From NCBI RefSeq assembly GCF_003449015.1, contig NZ_QRGD01000007.1, positions 186,001 to 250,000 on the forward strand: 64,000 nt of DNA, in the 5' to 3' direction. The position numbers and the translations under genes are program-made. Of this stretch, positions 9,117 to 17,616 are shown piece after piece (the stretch's first letter is position 1; each line of letters begins with the position of its first letter). Source of the stretch: Aureibaculum luteum (GTDB lineage Bacteria > Bacteroidota > Bacteroidia > Flavobacteriales > Flavobacteriaceae). Under the pieces are notes generated by a model. That model searched no databases, was not told where the DNA came from, and was given only the letters and a program-made list of their open reading frames with translations.

Positions 9117-9845
9117 TTATTGTTGTTTATATTTCTCATTTTCATAAGTCAATATAACTTTTTCAGTTTGCACAGAAGTTACCTTGTCTTCACATTCACC
9201 TTTGCTTTCCTCATACACAACAGTTTTGTTGGTAATATCAACAACGATATCTAAGAAGCCATTAGTTGCGTTTTTAGATATTGAAAATTGTCTGCTTTCA
9301 ATTTCAAATTTTCCATAACACTTCATGTCGGTTTCGCCTATCGATTCATAGATAGGGTAGTTTTTTAAAATATTTTTTAATTCTTTGCCCTGACTGATAA
9401 ATAATGAAATTGATTTTGCATAGTAGGGATTCGGTTGCGACATGCTTCTTTCATGTAAAACAACACCAAATGCGTTTGTGTTTTTATCAATTAAATAGGA
9501 AGTTGTATCAATACTAATGTCATAAATAAAAATCGCGTCAGATTGCCAACCACTTGTTTCGTGGCTTTCAAAAAATAAACTTTTAATTTCTTTCGTTTTG
9601 TTGTTGACTAAAACGACATAACTATCTAACGCTGTAAAATCTTCTTCTAGTTTTCCTATTTTGGGTATTACAATAACCGTTTCATCTGTATTGTAAGGTA
9701 ATTGCATTTCGGCGAAGGAACCATCACAATCTTCTACATTAATATTTAATTGATTCATCACATTTAATGTTAAATCAGATAATTGTGCAAAGGAAATTTG
9801 GCAGCAAAAAGCAAAAAAAAGAATACTTTTAAAATTCATGTTCAT
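9117..9845 (-). CDS. secreted/periplasmic protein of unknown function
   Basis: About 242 residues, with a clear signal peptide (MNMNFKSILFFAFCCQISFAQ). The mature part is a soluble beta-rich domain with no family I recognise. The open frame extends to 9869, but the ATG at 9843-9845 places the signal peptide at the very N-terminus; the ATG two codons later is equally possible. It is the first gene of the three-gene unit that ends with the broken GH18 gene, and diverges from the gene at 9995. Confidence 0.65.
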   Translation of the reverse strand: MNMNFKSILFFAFCCQISFAQLSDLTLNVMNQLNINVEDCDGSFAEMQLPYNTDETVIVIPKIGKLEEDFTALDSYVVLVNNKTKEIKSLFFESHETSGWQSDAIFIYDISIDTTSYLIDKNTNAFGVVLHERSMSQPNPYYAKSISLFISQGKELKNILKNYPIYESIGETDMKCYGKFEIESRQFSISKNATNGFLDIVVDITNKTVVYEESKGECEDKVTSVQTEKVILTYENEKYKQQ

Positions 9846-9994
9846 AATTGTATATAATGCAATATACAATTTATCCGTTTACATTCAGATAAACCTTGAT
9901 TAAATACACTAAAAAGTAATCTTATAATACTTAATAATATTTTAAGTAGATGTTCTATTTTTCAGTAATTTAGCTTAGTTAATTAGATACCATA

Positions 9995-11056
9995 ATGGAT
10001 TTAAAAGATGGTGTAAAAACCTCGGAAAATAAAGTGTCCTCTGAAGCTTATAAGCTATGTGAATTTGTTAAAGATAAAAGCAATTCATTGATAGATCGAT
10101 TAGAAAGTTTCGAAGATATTATTAATTTGGAATCTGGAGATACAGGTTTAAATAGAGCAAAAACGCTGGAACGTGAGTTTGATATTCGTCAATTGTATAT
10201 TAAATATGAAGGAGACAATCCAACGGGTACTCAAAAAGATCGCATAGCTTTTGCTCAAGTTTATGATGCATTGCGTAGAGAGTTTGATGTAATTTCTTTA
10301 GCTACTTGTGGTAATTATGGTGTAGCAATGGCATTAGCTTCAAATCTTGCTGGCATTAAATGTAAAATTTATATACCAGAAACCTATCATACTGATCGGA
10401 TTGTTGAAATGGAGTCACTCAATGCAGAAATTATACGTTTGCCCGGAAGTTATGAAGATGTTGTTATGAGTAGCACAGAAATTGCTGAAAAAAATGGATG
10501 GTATGATGCCAACCCAGGAGGCGTAAATACACCTTTGCAAATTTCAGCCTATTCACAAATCGCTTTTGAAATTGTTGAAGAATTAGGTGATGCACCTATG
10601 TATTGTGCTGCCCCGGTTTCTAACGGCACTTTGTTTGCCGGTATCTATCGCGGATTTGTAAGTCTTTACAAAAGAGGGAAAACCTCTAGAATTCCTAAAA
10701 TGATTGCCGGATCTTCTTCTGGTAAAAATCCTATTGTACAATCTTTTAAACAAGGCTTAGACTATTGTAAAGATTTAAACCCTGAAGCTATAAAAGAAAC
10801 AAAATACAATGAACCCTTAATTAATTGGCACAGTTTTGATGGTGAAGAGGCGTTATATGCCTTACAACAATCGGAAGGTGAGGCATTCAATATTAGTGAT
10901 AAAAAAATGAAAGAAATGTGTTCGTTCTTATTGAAAAAAGAAGGGATAAAAATATTGCCAGCGGCTACAGCAGGTCTTATTGCCTTGTTAGAATTAGATG
11001 AAAAATTAAACTTTAAACCTGATAGATTTGTGGCAGTTATCACTGCAAAATTTTAA
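9995..11056 (+). CDS. threonine-synthase-like PLP-dependent enzyme (fold type II)
   Basis: A 353-residue pyridoxal-phosphate enzyme of the threonine synthase/tryptophan synthase beta group. The PLP lysine is K81 in NPTGTQKDR. The following TCGNYGVAMALAS is the substrate-ammonium loop (normally GN[TH]G). The protein lacks the N-terminal domain of classical ThrC (usually over 420 residues), so it is probably a lyase, dehydratase or synthase of unassigned substrate. It lies 16 bp before the DUF1611 gene and is evidently co-transcribed with it, suggesting a step in the same amino-acid pathway. The family assignment is firm; the reaction is not. Confidence 0.75.
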   Translation: MDLKDGVKTSENKVSSEAYKLCEFVKDKSNSLIDRLESFEDIINLESGDTGLNRAKTLEREFDIRQLYIKYEGDNPTGTQKDRIAFAQVYDALRREFDVISLATCGNYGVAMALASNLAGIKCKIYIPETYHTDRIVEMESLNAEIIRLPGSYEDVVMSSTEIAEKNGWYDANPGGVNTPLQISAYSQIAFEIVEELGDAPMYCAAPVSNGTLFAGIYRGFVSLYKRGKTSRIPKMIAGSSSGKNPIVQSFKQGLDYCKDLNPEAIKETKYNEPLINWHSFDGEEALYALQQSEGEAFNISDKKMKEMCSFLLKKEGIKILPAATAGLIALLELDEKLNFKPDRFVAVITAKF

Positions 11057-11072
11057 ATAAAATTAGTTAAAG

Positions 11073-12143
11073 ATGAAAAATTCAATTGATGGAAAAGCAT
11101 TAGTTTATTGTGACGATGCTTTTAATACGCCTAACGGAAAAACGGCTCACGGATTAGTTCGTTTTACCGAACGATACGACGTTGTTGGTGTTATTGATGG
11201 TAATTATGCTGGGCAAGATGCTGGGCAAGTATTGGATGGAAAGGCAAATAATATACCAATTTTTAAAAGTATTGAAAGTGCTGTAAAGAAGCTGACAGAA
11301 ACGAATAATACACCTAGATCTTTGGTTATTGGGTTGGCTCCTGATGGAGGTCGTTTGCCAATTCAGGCTAAAGATACTATTAAAAAAGCCTTAGAAATGG
11401 GGTGGAATGTTGATAGTGGATTACATGATTTTCTAACAAATGATAAAGTGCTAACAAAGTTAGCTGCTGAAAATAATTGCACTATTAGAGATGTACGTAA
11501 AACTCCAGATAGAGATCAACTACATTTTTTTACAGGAGATATAGAAAAAGTTAATTGTTTAAAATTAGCCATTTTAGGTACAGATTCTGCCATTGGTAAA
11601 CGCACCACAGCTTGGATTATCGTTCATGCTTTTCGAAAAGCGGGACTAAAATCGGAAATGATAGGAACTGGTCAAACTGCTTGGATGCAAGGAGCGAAGT
11701 ATTCTATGATTATGGATAGTTGTATCAATGATTTTGTCTCTGGAGAAATTGAACACGCAGTAGTCAGTGCCTACAACAATGAAAAGCCTGATGTTATTGT
11801 CATTGAGGGTCAAGGAAGTTTAATGAATCCTGCCTATCCAGGTGGATTTGAAATTTTGGCTGCTGGAAGACCAGATTATGTTATTTTGCAACATGCTCCT
11901 AAACGTGTTGAGTATGATGGATTTCCTGGATATAAATTGCATTCAATAAAGGAGCAAATAAATGCTATTGAGGTTATTTCAGGTAAAAAAGTAATTGCAA
12001 TTACTATAAATCATGAAGAAATGACAGCAGATGAAATTTTACCTGCTTGCGAAGCAGTAGAAAAAGAAACAGGATTACCAACTTTTGATGTATTAGCTTA
12101 TGGAGCTGACGAGTTAATTGGCCTGTTAAAATTTAAATTATAA
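11073..12143 (+). CDS. DUF1611 protein, DgcN-like (putative D-glutamate N-acetyltransferase)
   Basis: A 356-residue DUF1611 protein. The N-terminal half is a Rossmann-like domain (VRFTERYDVVGVIDG, LVIGLAPDGG). The C-terminal half carries a P-loop, LGTDSAIGKRTT, and VIEGQGSLMNPAYPG. Members paired with an enolase-superfamily gene have been described as DgcN, which acetylates D-glutamate; the partner DgcA then racemises N-acetyl-D-glutamate. Here the enolase-type partner follows 194 bp later, so the same D-amino-acid role is plausible. Before that work the family was annotated only as unknown or NAD-dependent epimerase-like. The function is inferred from family and context. Confidence 0.75.
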   Translation: MKNSIDGKALVYCDDAFNTPNGKTAHGLVRFTERYDVVGVIDGNYAGQDAGQVLDGKANNIPIFKSIESAVKKLTETNNTPRSLVIGLAPDGGRLPIQAKDTIKKALEMGWNVDSGLHDFLTNDKVLTKLAAENNCTIRDVRKTPDRDQLHFFTGDIEKVNCLKLAILGTDSAIGKRTTAWIIVHAFRKAGLKSEMIGTGQTAWMQGAKYSMIMDSCINDFVSGEIEHAVVSAYNNEKPDVIVIEGQGSLMNPAYPGGFEILAAGRPDYVILQHAPKRVEYDGFPGYKLHSIKEQINAIEVISGKKVIAITINHEEMTADEILPACEAVEKETGLPTFDVLAYGADELIGLLKFKL

Positions 12144-12158
12144 TAACCACTGAAGTTG

Positions 12159-12264
12159 TATACGTTATTTTCCTCTTTATAATTTTATCAAATAATCGTT
12201 GAGCGTATAAGGATGAAAGTAACGTATAACATTATCAAATTAACACTTGGTCCTATTAGGTGTT
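12159..12264 (+). terminator. inverted repeat and weak hairpin after the DUF1611 gene
   Basis: The 194 bp gap holds TATACGTTA (12159-12167) and its exact reverse complement TAACGTATA (12220-12228). It also holds a 7 bp hairpin AACACTT/AGGTGTT (12242-12248, 12258-12264) followed by TTTAAAT. Either could end or attenuate transcription before the dgcA-like gene. No strong T-tract is present. Confidence 0.3.
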
Positions 12265-12337
12265 TTAAATATTTAGGTCTGCTTCTAATTTTAGTACATC
12301 GTTATTAATCAAGCAGTCCGCTTAGCTTTTAAATAAA

Positions 12338-13399
12338 ATGAAAATTAATAAAATATCTTACCAACGTTTTGATATTAAATTATCAGAACCTTATACCATT
12401 GCGTATGAAACCATAAGTAAATCTGTTAACTTTATTCTAAAAATAGAAACCGATTCCCTTTTGGTGGGGTACGGTTGTGCAGCACCAGACCCGGTAGTTA
12501 CGAATGAAACTCCTGAAGCGGTAGAAACAGCTCTTAATGATATCATCATTCCTTTTTTAAAAGGTAAAAACCCATTTCATTATGCTAAAATACTAGCGGA
12601 TTTAAAAGTATTGTTAAAAGAAAAGTCATCATCCTTGGCAATGGTAGATTTGGCATTGCATGATTTAATCGCCAAAAAAGCCGACGTGCCGTTGTATGAA
12701 TATTTGGGAGGTTATCGTAATAGTATTGCGACAAGTATCACTATTGGAATTCTTCCAATACAAGAAACATTGAAACAAGCCAAAGAATTTGTAAAACAAG
12801 GGTTTGGTATTATAAAAGTTAAAGGTGGACTAAATGTGTCAGAAGATATTGAAAAAATGATGCAAATTCATGAAGCTTATCCAAATATTAAATTACGATT
12901 TGATGGAAATCAAGGTTATTCTTTTTTTGAATCTATCGAATTTGTAGAAGGAACTAAAAAAATTGGAATAGAAGTATTTGAACAACCAACATTAGTAGAA
13001 AATGAAGAAAAATTAGGTAAAGTGACCCAAAATGTGCACTTGCCAGTAATGGCTGATGAAAGTTTAAAAACGTTAAAAGATGTCTTTCGTCTCGCTCAAA
13101 ATGAGCATATAGATATGGTGAATATTAAATTGCAGAAAGTAGGTGGTATTTTAGAAGGGTTGCACATAAATTCTGTGGCTAAATCGGCAAAACTAGAAGC
13201 TATGGTGGGGTGTATTGATGAGTGTGGTTTAGGTATTTCAGCAGGCTTGCATTTTGCTCTTTCTAGACCTAATATTCATTATGCTGACTTAGACGGGCAC
13301 CTCGATATGATCAACGATCCTTGTAAAGGTCTGTTTAATTTAAAAGATGGAGTGCTTTATCCTAGTTCTTATCCAGGATTGGGTAATTTAAATCTTTAG
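12338..13399 (+). CDS. enolase-superfamily dipeptide epimerase, DgcA-like (putative N-acetyl-D-glutamate racemase)
   Basis: A 353-residue member of the muconate-lactonizing/dipeptide epimerase branch of the enolase superfamily. The capping domain spans residues 1-120 and the barrel follows. Catalytic K160-x-K162 (IIKVKGG) and the opposite K264 (VNIKLQK) frame the active site. Metal ligands are D189 (RFDGNQG), E215 (VFEQP) and D240 (ADES). The classical annotation would be L-Ala-D/L-Glu epimerase in peptidoglycan recycling. Pairing with a DUF1611 gene instead suggests the DgcA role, racemising N-acetyl-D-glutamate. Both act on glutamyl substrates, and the sequence alone does not separate them. 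Confidence 0.8.
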   Translation: MKINKISYQRFDIKLSEPYTIAYETISKSVNFILKIETDSLLVGYGCAAPDPVVTNETPEAVETALNDIIIPFLKGKNPFHYAKILADLKVLLKEKSSSLAMVDLALHDLIAKKADVPLYEYLGGYRNSIATSITIGILPIQETLKQAKEFVKQGFGIIKVKGGLNVSEDIEKMMQIHEAYPNIKLRFDGNQGYSFFESIEFVEGTKKIGIEVFEQPTLVENEEKLGKVTQNVHLPVMADESLKTLKDVFRLAQNEHIDMVNIKLQKVGGILEGLHINSVAKSAKLEAMVGCIDECGLGISAGLHFALSRPNIHYADLDGHLDMINDPCKGLFNLKDGVLYPSSYPGLGNLNL

Positions 13400-13478
13400 T
13401 ATGTTTCAGGTGTTAAGTTGGGTTTTAGAAGGTTGAAATTCAGTAGTTTATTAGTAGTTTTATACTGAGCGGTCTGTT

Positions 13479-14120
13479 TTATTTTATATTTTTATTGGCA
13501 ATAAGCAATGTATTTGAGCCATTAACTTTTTCTTCAAGGGCAACATCATAGTTTTTGCCTTGTAATAATTGTACAATTTTGGCAATTTTATTTCCATCTT
13601 TCAATTCCAAAGAAGCATTGCATAAAATAGTAGAAGAAGCGTTCATTAAGTTTCTCCAAAATGGAGATTCTAAAAATGGACTGGGCACTTTAGTGTCAAT
13701 GTATAAATCAATGATTATTAAATCGAAATTTTTGGTATTTAGTTGCATAAAAAGTTCGGCGTCATCACAAATAATAGAAAGATTTTCACCTTCTTTAACA
13801 TCAAACTCTTCGTCGGCAATTTTTATAATTACAGGGTCAATTTCTACGGCTATAATTTTATGTTGATAATTGAAATCGTTTTGTAAGGTTTTTATTACGC
13901 TACCACCTCCCATTCCTAAAATAAGGATTTCTTTACAAGTACTAATATCAATTTTTTGCAAGCCAATTTTTAATATTTTCTGCAGAGAGCCGTATGAATA
14001 GTTGGCATTTGTAGAATTTAGGTGCTTAATGCCGTTGTACCAAGTAATTTCCAAATCGCCACTAAATTTAGAGGTTATTTTTTTGGTAACTGGGTAAATA
14101 TAACTGAAGAGTTTTTTCAT
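13479..14120 (-). CDS. spermidine-synthase-like methyltransferase-fold protein
   Basis: A 213-residue Rossmann-fold protein related to spermidine synthase. It shows the SAM/dcSAM-binding loop ILILGMGGGSV, the acidic ribose-binding motif IIAVEIDPVI, the adenine motif ICDDAELFM and the post-motif LIIIDLYID. It lacks the N-terminal beta-barrel of true spermidine synthases and is shorter (typical about 280 residues), so the substrate is uncertain. It is convergent with the dgcA-like gene and divergent from nrdB. Start ATG at 14118-14120. Confidence 0.75.
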   Translation of the reverse strand: MKKLFSYIYPVTKKITSKFSGDLEITWYNGIKHLNSTNANYSYGSLQKILKIGLQKIDISTCKEILILGMGGGSVIKTLQNDFNYQHKIIAVEIDPVIIKIADEEFDVKEGENLSIICDDAELFMQLNTKNFDLIIIDLYIDTKVPSPFLESPFWRNLMNASSTILCNASLELKDGNKIAKIVQLLQGKNYDVALEEKVNGSNTLLIANKNIK

Positions 14121-14442
14121 TTGAAAAACAAATTTACGATTAATTTAAAACATTTGTTAATAAAATTTTGACTGCTAAGACGGTTGTGGATAAATGAAAT
14201 TTTTGCCAACGTTGTTAGTTTCAAACAAGTACAAAAGTCAATGTAAATAATAGATTTTTGTGAACTTAATTACGCAAATTAAGTATTGACAGTTAAACGT
14301 TTGTAAATCAATATTGTTGAAGTGATACTAACACAATGTTAATAAAAATTGGAAAAAGATAATCTTAGGTATGTGAAATGAAAGCGATAAAACAGCAATT
14401 TTACAGTCCTCAACTTCACGAGTATTTTAAAATAAATTTGCC
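14121..14442. promoter_or_regulatory. nrdBA upstream region with a perfect DnaA box
   Basis: This 322 bp gene-free gap separates the divergent methyltransferase and nrdB genes. It contains TGTGGATAA at 14185-14193, the reverse complement of the consensus DnaA box TTATCCACA. A TAAATTTG sequence at 14433-14440 matches the -7 consensus, but sits only 2 bp before the nrdB ATG, so it would give an almost leaderless message. No NrdR box pair was recognised. Nothing else was identified. Confidence 0.45.
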
Positions 14443-15717
14443 ATGGAAATTACGCATTTAGTAAAACGGGATTATACTAAAGAATCGTTTCAGTTATATA
14501 AAATAACTCAAGCGGTTTTTAAAGCAATGAGAGCCGCTGAGCATGGAGATATTGATGATGCTGAAAAAATTACTGAAAGTGTTTATCAATCTCTTTTAGA
14601 GAGAAAAGCAAAACATCAAGACTATTTGCCTACCATTGAGCAAGTACAAGATTTTGTTGAGAACAAGTTAATGGAAAGTGGCTTTTTTGATGTTGCTAAA
14701 GGGTATATTCTTTATAGAAATGAGCAAGCTCAAAAACGTAAATCGAATATTTTTGAAAAGAGAATTAACCTAAAACCTTACGAGTATCCAGCACTTTATG
14801 AATATGTTTCGGCAATTCGTCATTCATATTGGATTCATACTGAATATAATTATACAAGTGATGTTCAAGATTTTAAAACTCGCTTAACTGAAGTAGAGCA
14901 AAGTGCGATAAAAAACACAATGTTGGCAATTTCTCAAATTGAAGTAGCCGTTAAAAGTTTTTGGGGAGATATTTATCATAAAATGCCTAAGCCAGAAATA
15001 GGTTCAGTAGGTGCAACATTTGCAGAAAGTGAAGTGCGTCATCATGATGCGTATTCACATTTACTTGAAATTTTAGGTTTGAACGATGAATTTAAGAACC
15101 TAAAGAAAAAACCTGTAATTATGAAACGGGTTCAATATTTGGAAACTGCTTTAAAGAATGCCAAAAGTGAAGATAATAAAGAATATGCAGAATCTATTTT
15201 GCTTTTCTCATTATTCATCGAACATGTATCATTGTTTTCTCAGTTTTTAATCATAATGGCTTTTAACAAGCATAAAAACATGTTAAAAGGTATTTCAAAT
15301 GTTGTAGAAGCAACATCTAAAGAAGAACAAATTCATGGTGATTTTGGTATTGATATTATCAAAATAATTAAAGATGAAAATCCTGATTGGTTTGATGATG
15401 ATCACGCCAAAATGATTCAAGACATGTGTCGAGAAGCATTTGTTTCTGAAAGCAGTATTGTAGATTGGATTTTTGAAGCAGGCGAACTAGATTTTCTACC
15501 AAAAGCCTTGGTAAATGAATTTATCAAAAAACGTTTTAACAATTCTTTAGAAAGTATTGGCATTGAGAAAGTATTTGAAGTAGACGAAATATTATTAAAC
15601 GAAACCGAGTGGTTTGATGATGAAATTATTGGCACCAAACATGGCGATTTTTTCGTAAAACGATCAATCAACTATAGTAAAAGAACAAAAAGTATAACCA
15701 GCGACGACTTATTTTAA
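14443..15717 (+). CDS. nrdB: ribonucleotide reductase small subunit with N-terminal ATP-cone
   Basis: A 424-residue class I small (beta) subunit. Residues 3-92 form an ATP-cone (LVKRDYTKESFQLYKITQAV to YRNEQAQ), a module normally found on NrdA. The ferritin-like metal domain follows. The helix with E197, H200 and Y204 (EVRHHDAY) has the Glu-x2-His-x3-Tyr spacing of the metal ligands and radical tyrosine, and EEQIHGDFG supplies a later Glu-x2-His pair. This architecture is that of Leeuwenhoekiella blandensis NrdB, where dATP on the beta ATP-cone controls activity by oligomerisation and the cofactor is a dimanganese centre. The same chemistry here is inference. The stop overlaps the nrdA start (TAATG). 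Confidence 0.95.
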   Translation: MEITHLVKRDYTKESFQLYKITQAVFKAMRAAEHGDIDDAEKITESVYQSLLERKAKHQDYLPTIEQVQDFVENKLMESGFFDVAKGYILYRNEQAQKRKSNIFEKRINLKPYEYPALYEYVSAIRHSYWIHTEYNYTSDVQDFKTRLTEVEQSAIKNTMLAISQIEVAVKSFWGDIYHKMPKPEIGSVGATFAESEVRHHDAYSHLLEILGLNDEFKNLKKKPVIMKRVQYLETALKNAKSEDNKEYAESILLFSLFIEHVSLFSQFLIIMAFNKHKNMLKGISNVVEATSKEEQIHGDFGIDIIKIIKDENPDWFDDDHAKMIQDMCREAFVSESSIVDWIFEAGELDFLPKALVNEFIKKRFNNSLESIGIEKVFEVDEILLNETEWFDDEIIGTKHGDFFVKRSINYSKRTKSITSDDLF

Positions 15718-17501
15718 TGAACGACTTAAACAAAACACAAGAATCAACAAAGACAACTTTATTAAACGAACAACTTTTAAAAGCAAGAAAAGAAACGCTT
15801 AAAAATTTAGCTCCATCCAAAGAAACCGGTTTTGAATGGTTAAATGAACATAGTCGTAATTTTTTAAATTCGGGCTATTTATCAGAAGGCGTAAATGCAG
15901 AGCAACGAATTAGAGAAATTGCTGATAGAGCAGAACAAATTTTAGATATGCCTGGTTTTTCAGATAAATTCTTTGGCTATATGTCAGAAGGGTTTTTCTC
16001 ATTAGCATCACCAGTATGGTCAAACTTCGGTAAAGAAAGAGGTTTGCCAATTAGCTGTTTTGGTTCGCATATTGGCGATGATATGGGTAATATACTTTAT
16101 ACCCAATCAGAAGTGGGTATGATGTCTAAACTTGGAGGTGGAACTTCAGGGTATTTTGGAAAGATAAGAGGTCGTGGTGCTGAAGTGACAGATAACGGAC
16201 AAGCGTCTGGAGCAGTGCATATTATGCAACTTTTTGAATCTATGGTAGATGTCGTTAGCCAAGGTTCTATACGTCGTGGTCGTTTTTCGCCTTACTTACC
16301 TGTAGAGCATCCAGATATTATGGAATTTTTGGAAATTGGTACTGAAGGTAATCCAATTCAAGAGTTAACACACGGTGTAACGGTTACAGACAAGTGGATG
16401 CAAGAAATGATTGATGGTGATGCTGATAAGCGTACCATTTGGGCCAAAGTTTTACAACGTAGAGGTGAAATGGGGTATCCTTATATTTTCTTTAAAGATC
16501 ACGCTAATAATTTTGCGGCCGATGTTTATAAAGATAAACAACATACAGTTTACGCTAGTAATTTATGTACAGAGATCATGTTACCATCAAATGATGATTG
16601 GTCGTTTGTATGTGTTTTATCATCAGTAAATGTGCTTCATTATGATAAGTGGAAAGATACAGATGCTGTTGAAACTATGGTTTACTTTTTAGATGCGGTA
16701 ATTTCAGAATTTCTTGAGAAGTTAGAAAGATATCGCGATTCTGATAGTCGTGAAGACCGTCAAACGTTCTTATTTATGGAGCGTGCTTATAATTTTGCAA
16801 AAGACAATCGTGCTTTAGGTCTAGGCGTTTTAGGTTGGCATTCATTATTGCAGTCCAAGGATCTAGCATTTAATAGTGAAAAAGCGTACATGTTAAACAA
16901 CGAGATCTTTAAAAATATTAAAGTAAAATCTTACAAAGCATCTGCTGAATTAGCTGATAAATTTGGAGAGCCAGCGGTTTTAAAAGGATACGGAAGAAGA
17001 AATGCGACATTGAATGCTGTTGCACCAACAACATCATCCGCTTTTATATTAGGACAAGTTTCTCAAGGTATTGAGCCAATTTGGTCGAATATATATGTAA
17101 AAGATATTGCGAAAGTAAAAACTACTATTAAAAATCCATTTTTAGTTAAGTTATTGGAGGAGAAAGGTCAAAATACGACTAGTGTTTGGCATAGTATCCG
17201 TGAACGGGATGGTTCAGTGCAACATTTAGAGTTTTTAAGTGAAAATGAAAAAGAGGTGTTTAAAACATATCCTGAAATAGATCAAATGGATGTTGTTTAT
17301 CAAGCAGCCAATCGTCAGAATCATATTGACCAGGGGCAATCGGTAAACCTAATTATACACCCAGATACTCCTGTTAAGGAAATCAACAAAATACACGTTA
17401 CAGCATGGCAAATGGGCTTAAAGTCATTGTACTATCAACACAGTATGAATGCAGCTCAGAAGTTTAAACAAAAGAAAGAGTGTAGTAGTTGCGAAGCGTA
17501 A
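15717..17501 (+). CDS. nrdA: ribonucleotide reductase large subunit lacking an ATP-cone
   Basis: A 594-residue class I catalytic (alpha) subunit that reduces ribonucleotides to deoxyribonucleotides. It is short because it has no N-terminal ATP-cone; that module sits on the partner NrdB. Active-site residues are visible: C114 (LPISCFGS) and C299 (WSFVCVL) as the redox pair, and N282, C284 and E286 (SNLCTEI) with C284 as the thiyl cysteine. The tyrosine pair is in SLYYQHS near the C-terminus, and the shuttle cysteines are C589 and C592 in the tail CSSCEA. The start overlaps the nrdB stop by one base, and a strong terminator ends the operon. Confidence 0.95.
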   Translation: MNDLNKTQESTKTTLLNEQLLKARKETLKNLAPSKETGFEWLNEHSRNFLNSGYLSEGVNAEQRIREIADRAEQILDMPGFSDKFFGYMSEGFFSLASPVWSNFGKERGLPISCFGSHIGDDMGNILYTQSEVGMMSKLGGGTSGYFGKIRGRGAEVTDNGQASGAVHIMQLFESMVDVVSQGSIRRGRFSPYLPVEHPDIMEFLEIGTEGNPIQELTHGVTVTDKWMQEMIDGDADKRTIWAKVLQRRGEMGYPYIFFKDHANNFAADVYKDKQHTVYASNLCTEIMLPSNDDWSFVCVLSSVNVLHYDKWKDTDAVETMVYFLDAVISEFLEKLERYRDSDSREDRQTFLFMERAYNFAKDNRALGLGVLGWHSLLQSKDLAFNSEKAYMLNNEIFKNIKVKSYKASAELADKFGEPAVLKGYGRRNATLNAVAPTTSSAFILGQVSQGIEPIWSNIYVKDIAKVKTTIKNPFLVKLLEEKGQNTTSVWHSIRERDGSVQHLEFLSENEKEVFKTYPEIDQMDVVYQAANRQNHIDQGQSVNLIIHPDTPVKEINKIHVTAWQMGLKSLYYQHSMNAAQKFKQKKECSSCEA

Positions 17502-17525
17502 TAGCTAGTTTACAATCCATAAAAA

Positions 17526-17558
17526 AGCCAGATACAATTAAATGTATCTGGCTTTTTT
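17526..17558 (+). terminator. terminator after nrdA
   Basis: A perfect 11 bp stem AGCCAGATACA (17526-17536) / TGTATCTGGCT (17543-17553) with a 6-nt loop is followed by a T-run and preceded by A6. It can also terminate the converging HmuY-like gene on the minus strand. Confidence 0.9.
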
Positions 17559-17616
17559 ATTGACTATTTTAAATAGATTTCAAATCCAATAATAAAGTGG
17601 TTTTGCTTCTTTTTTT

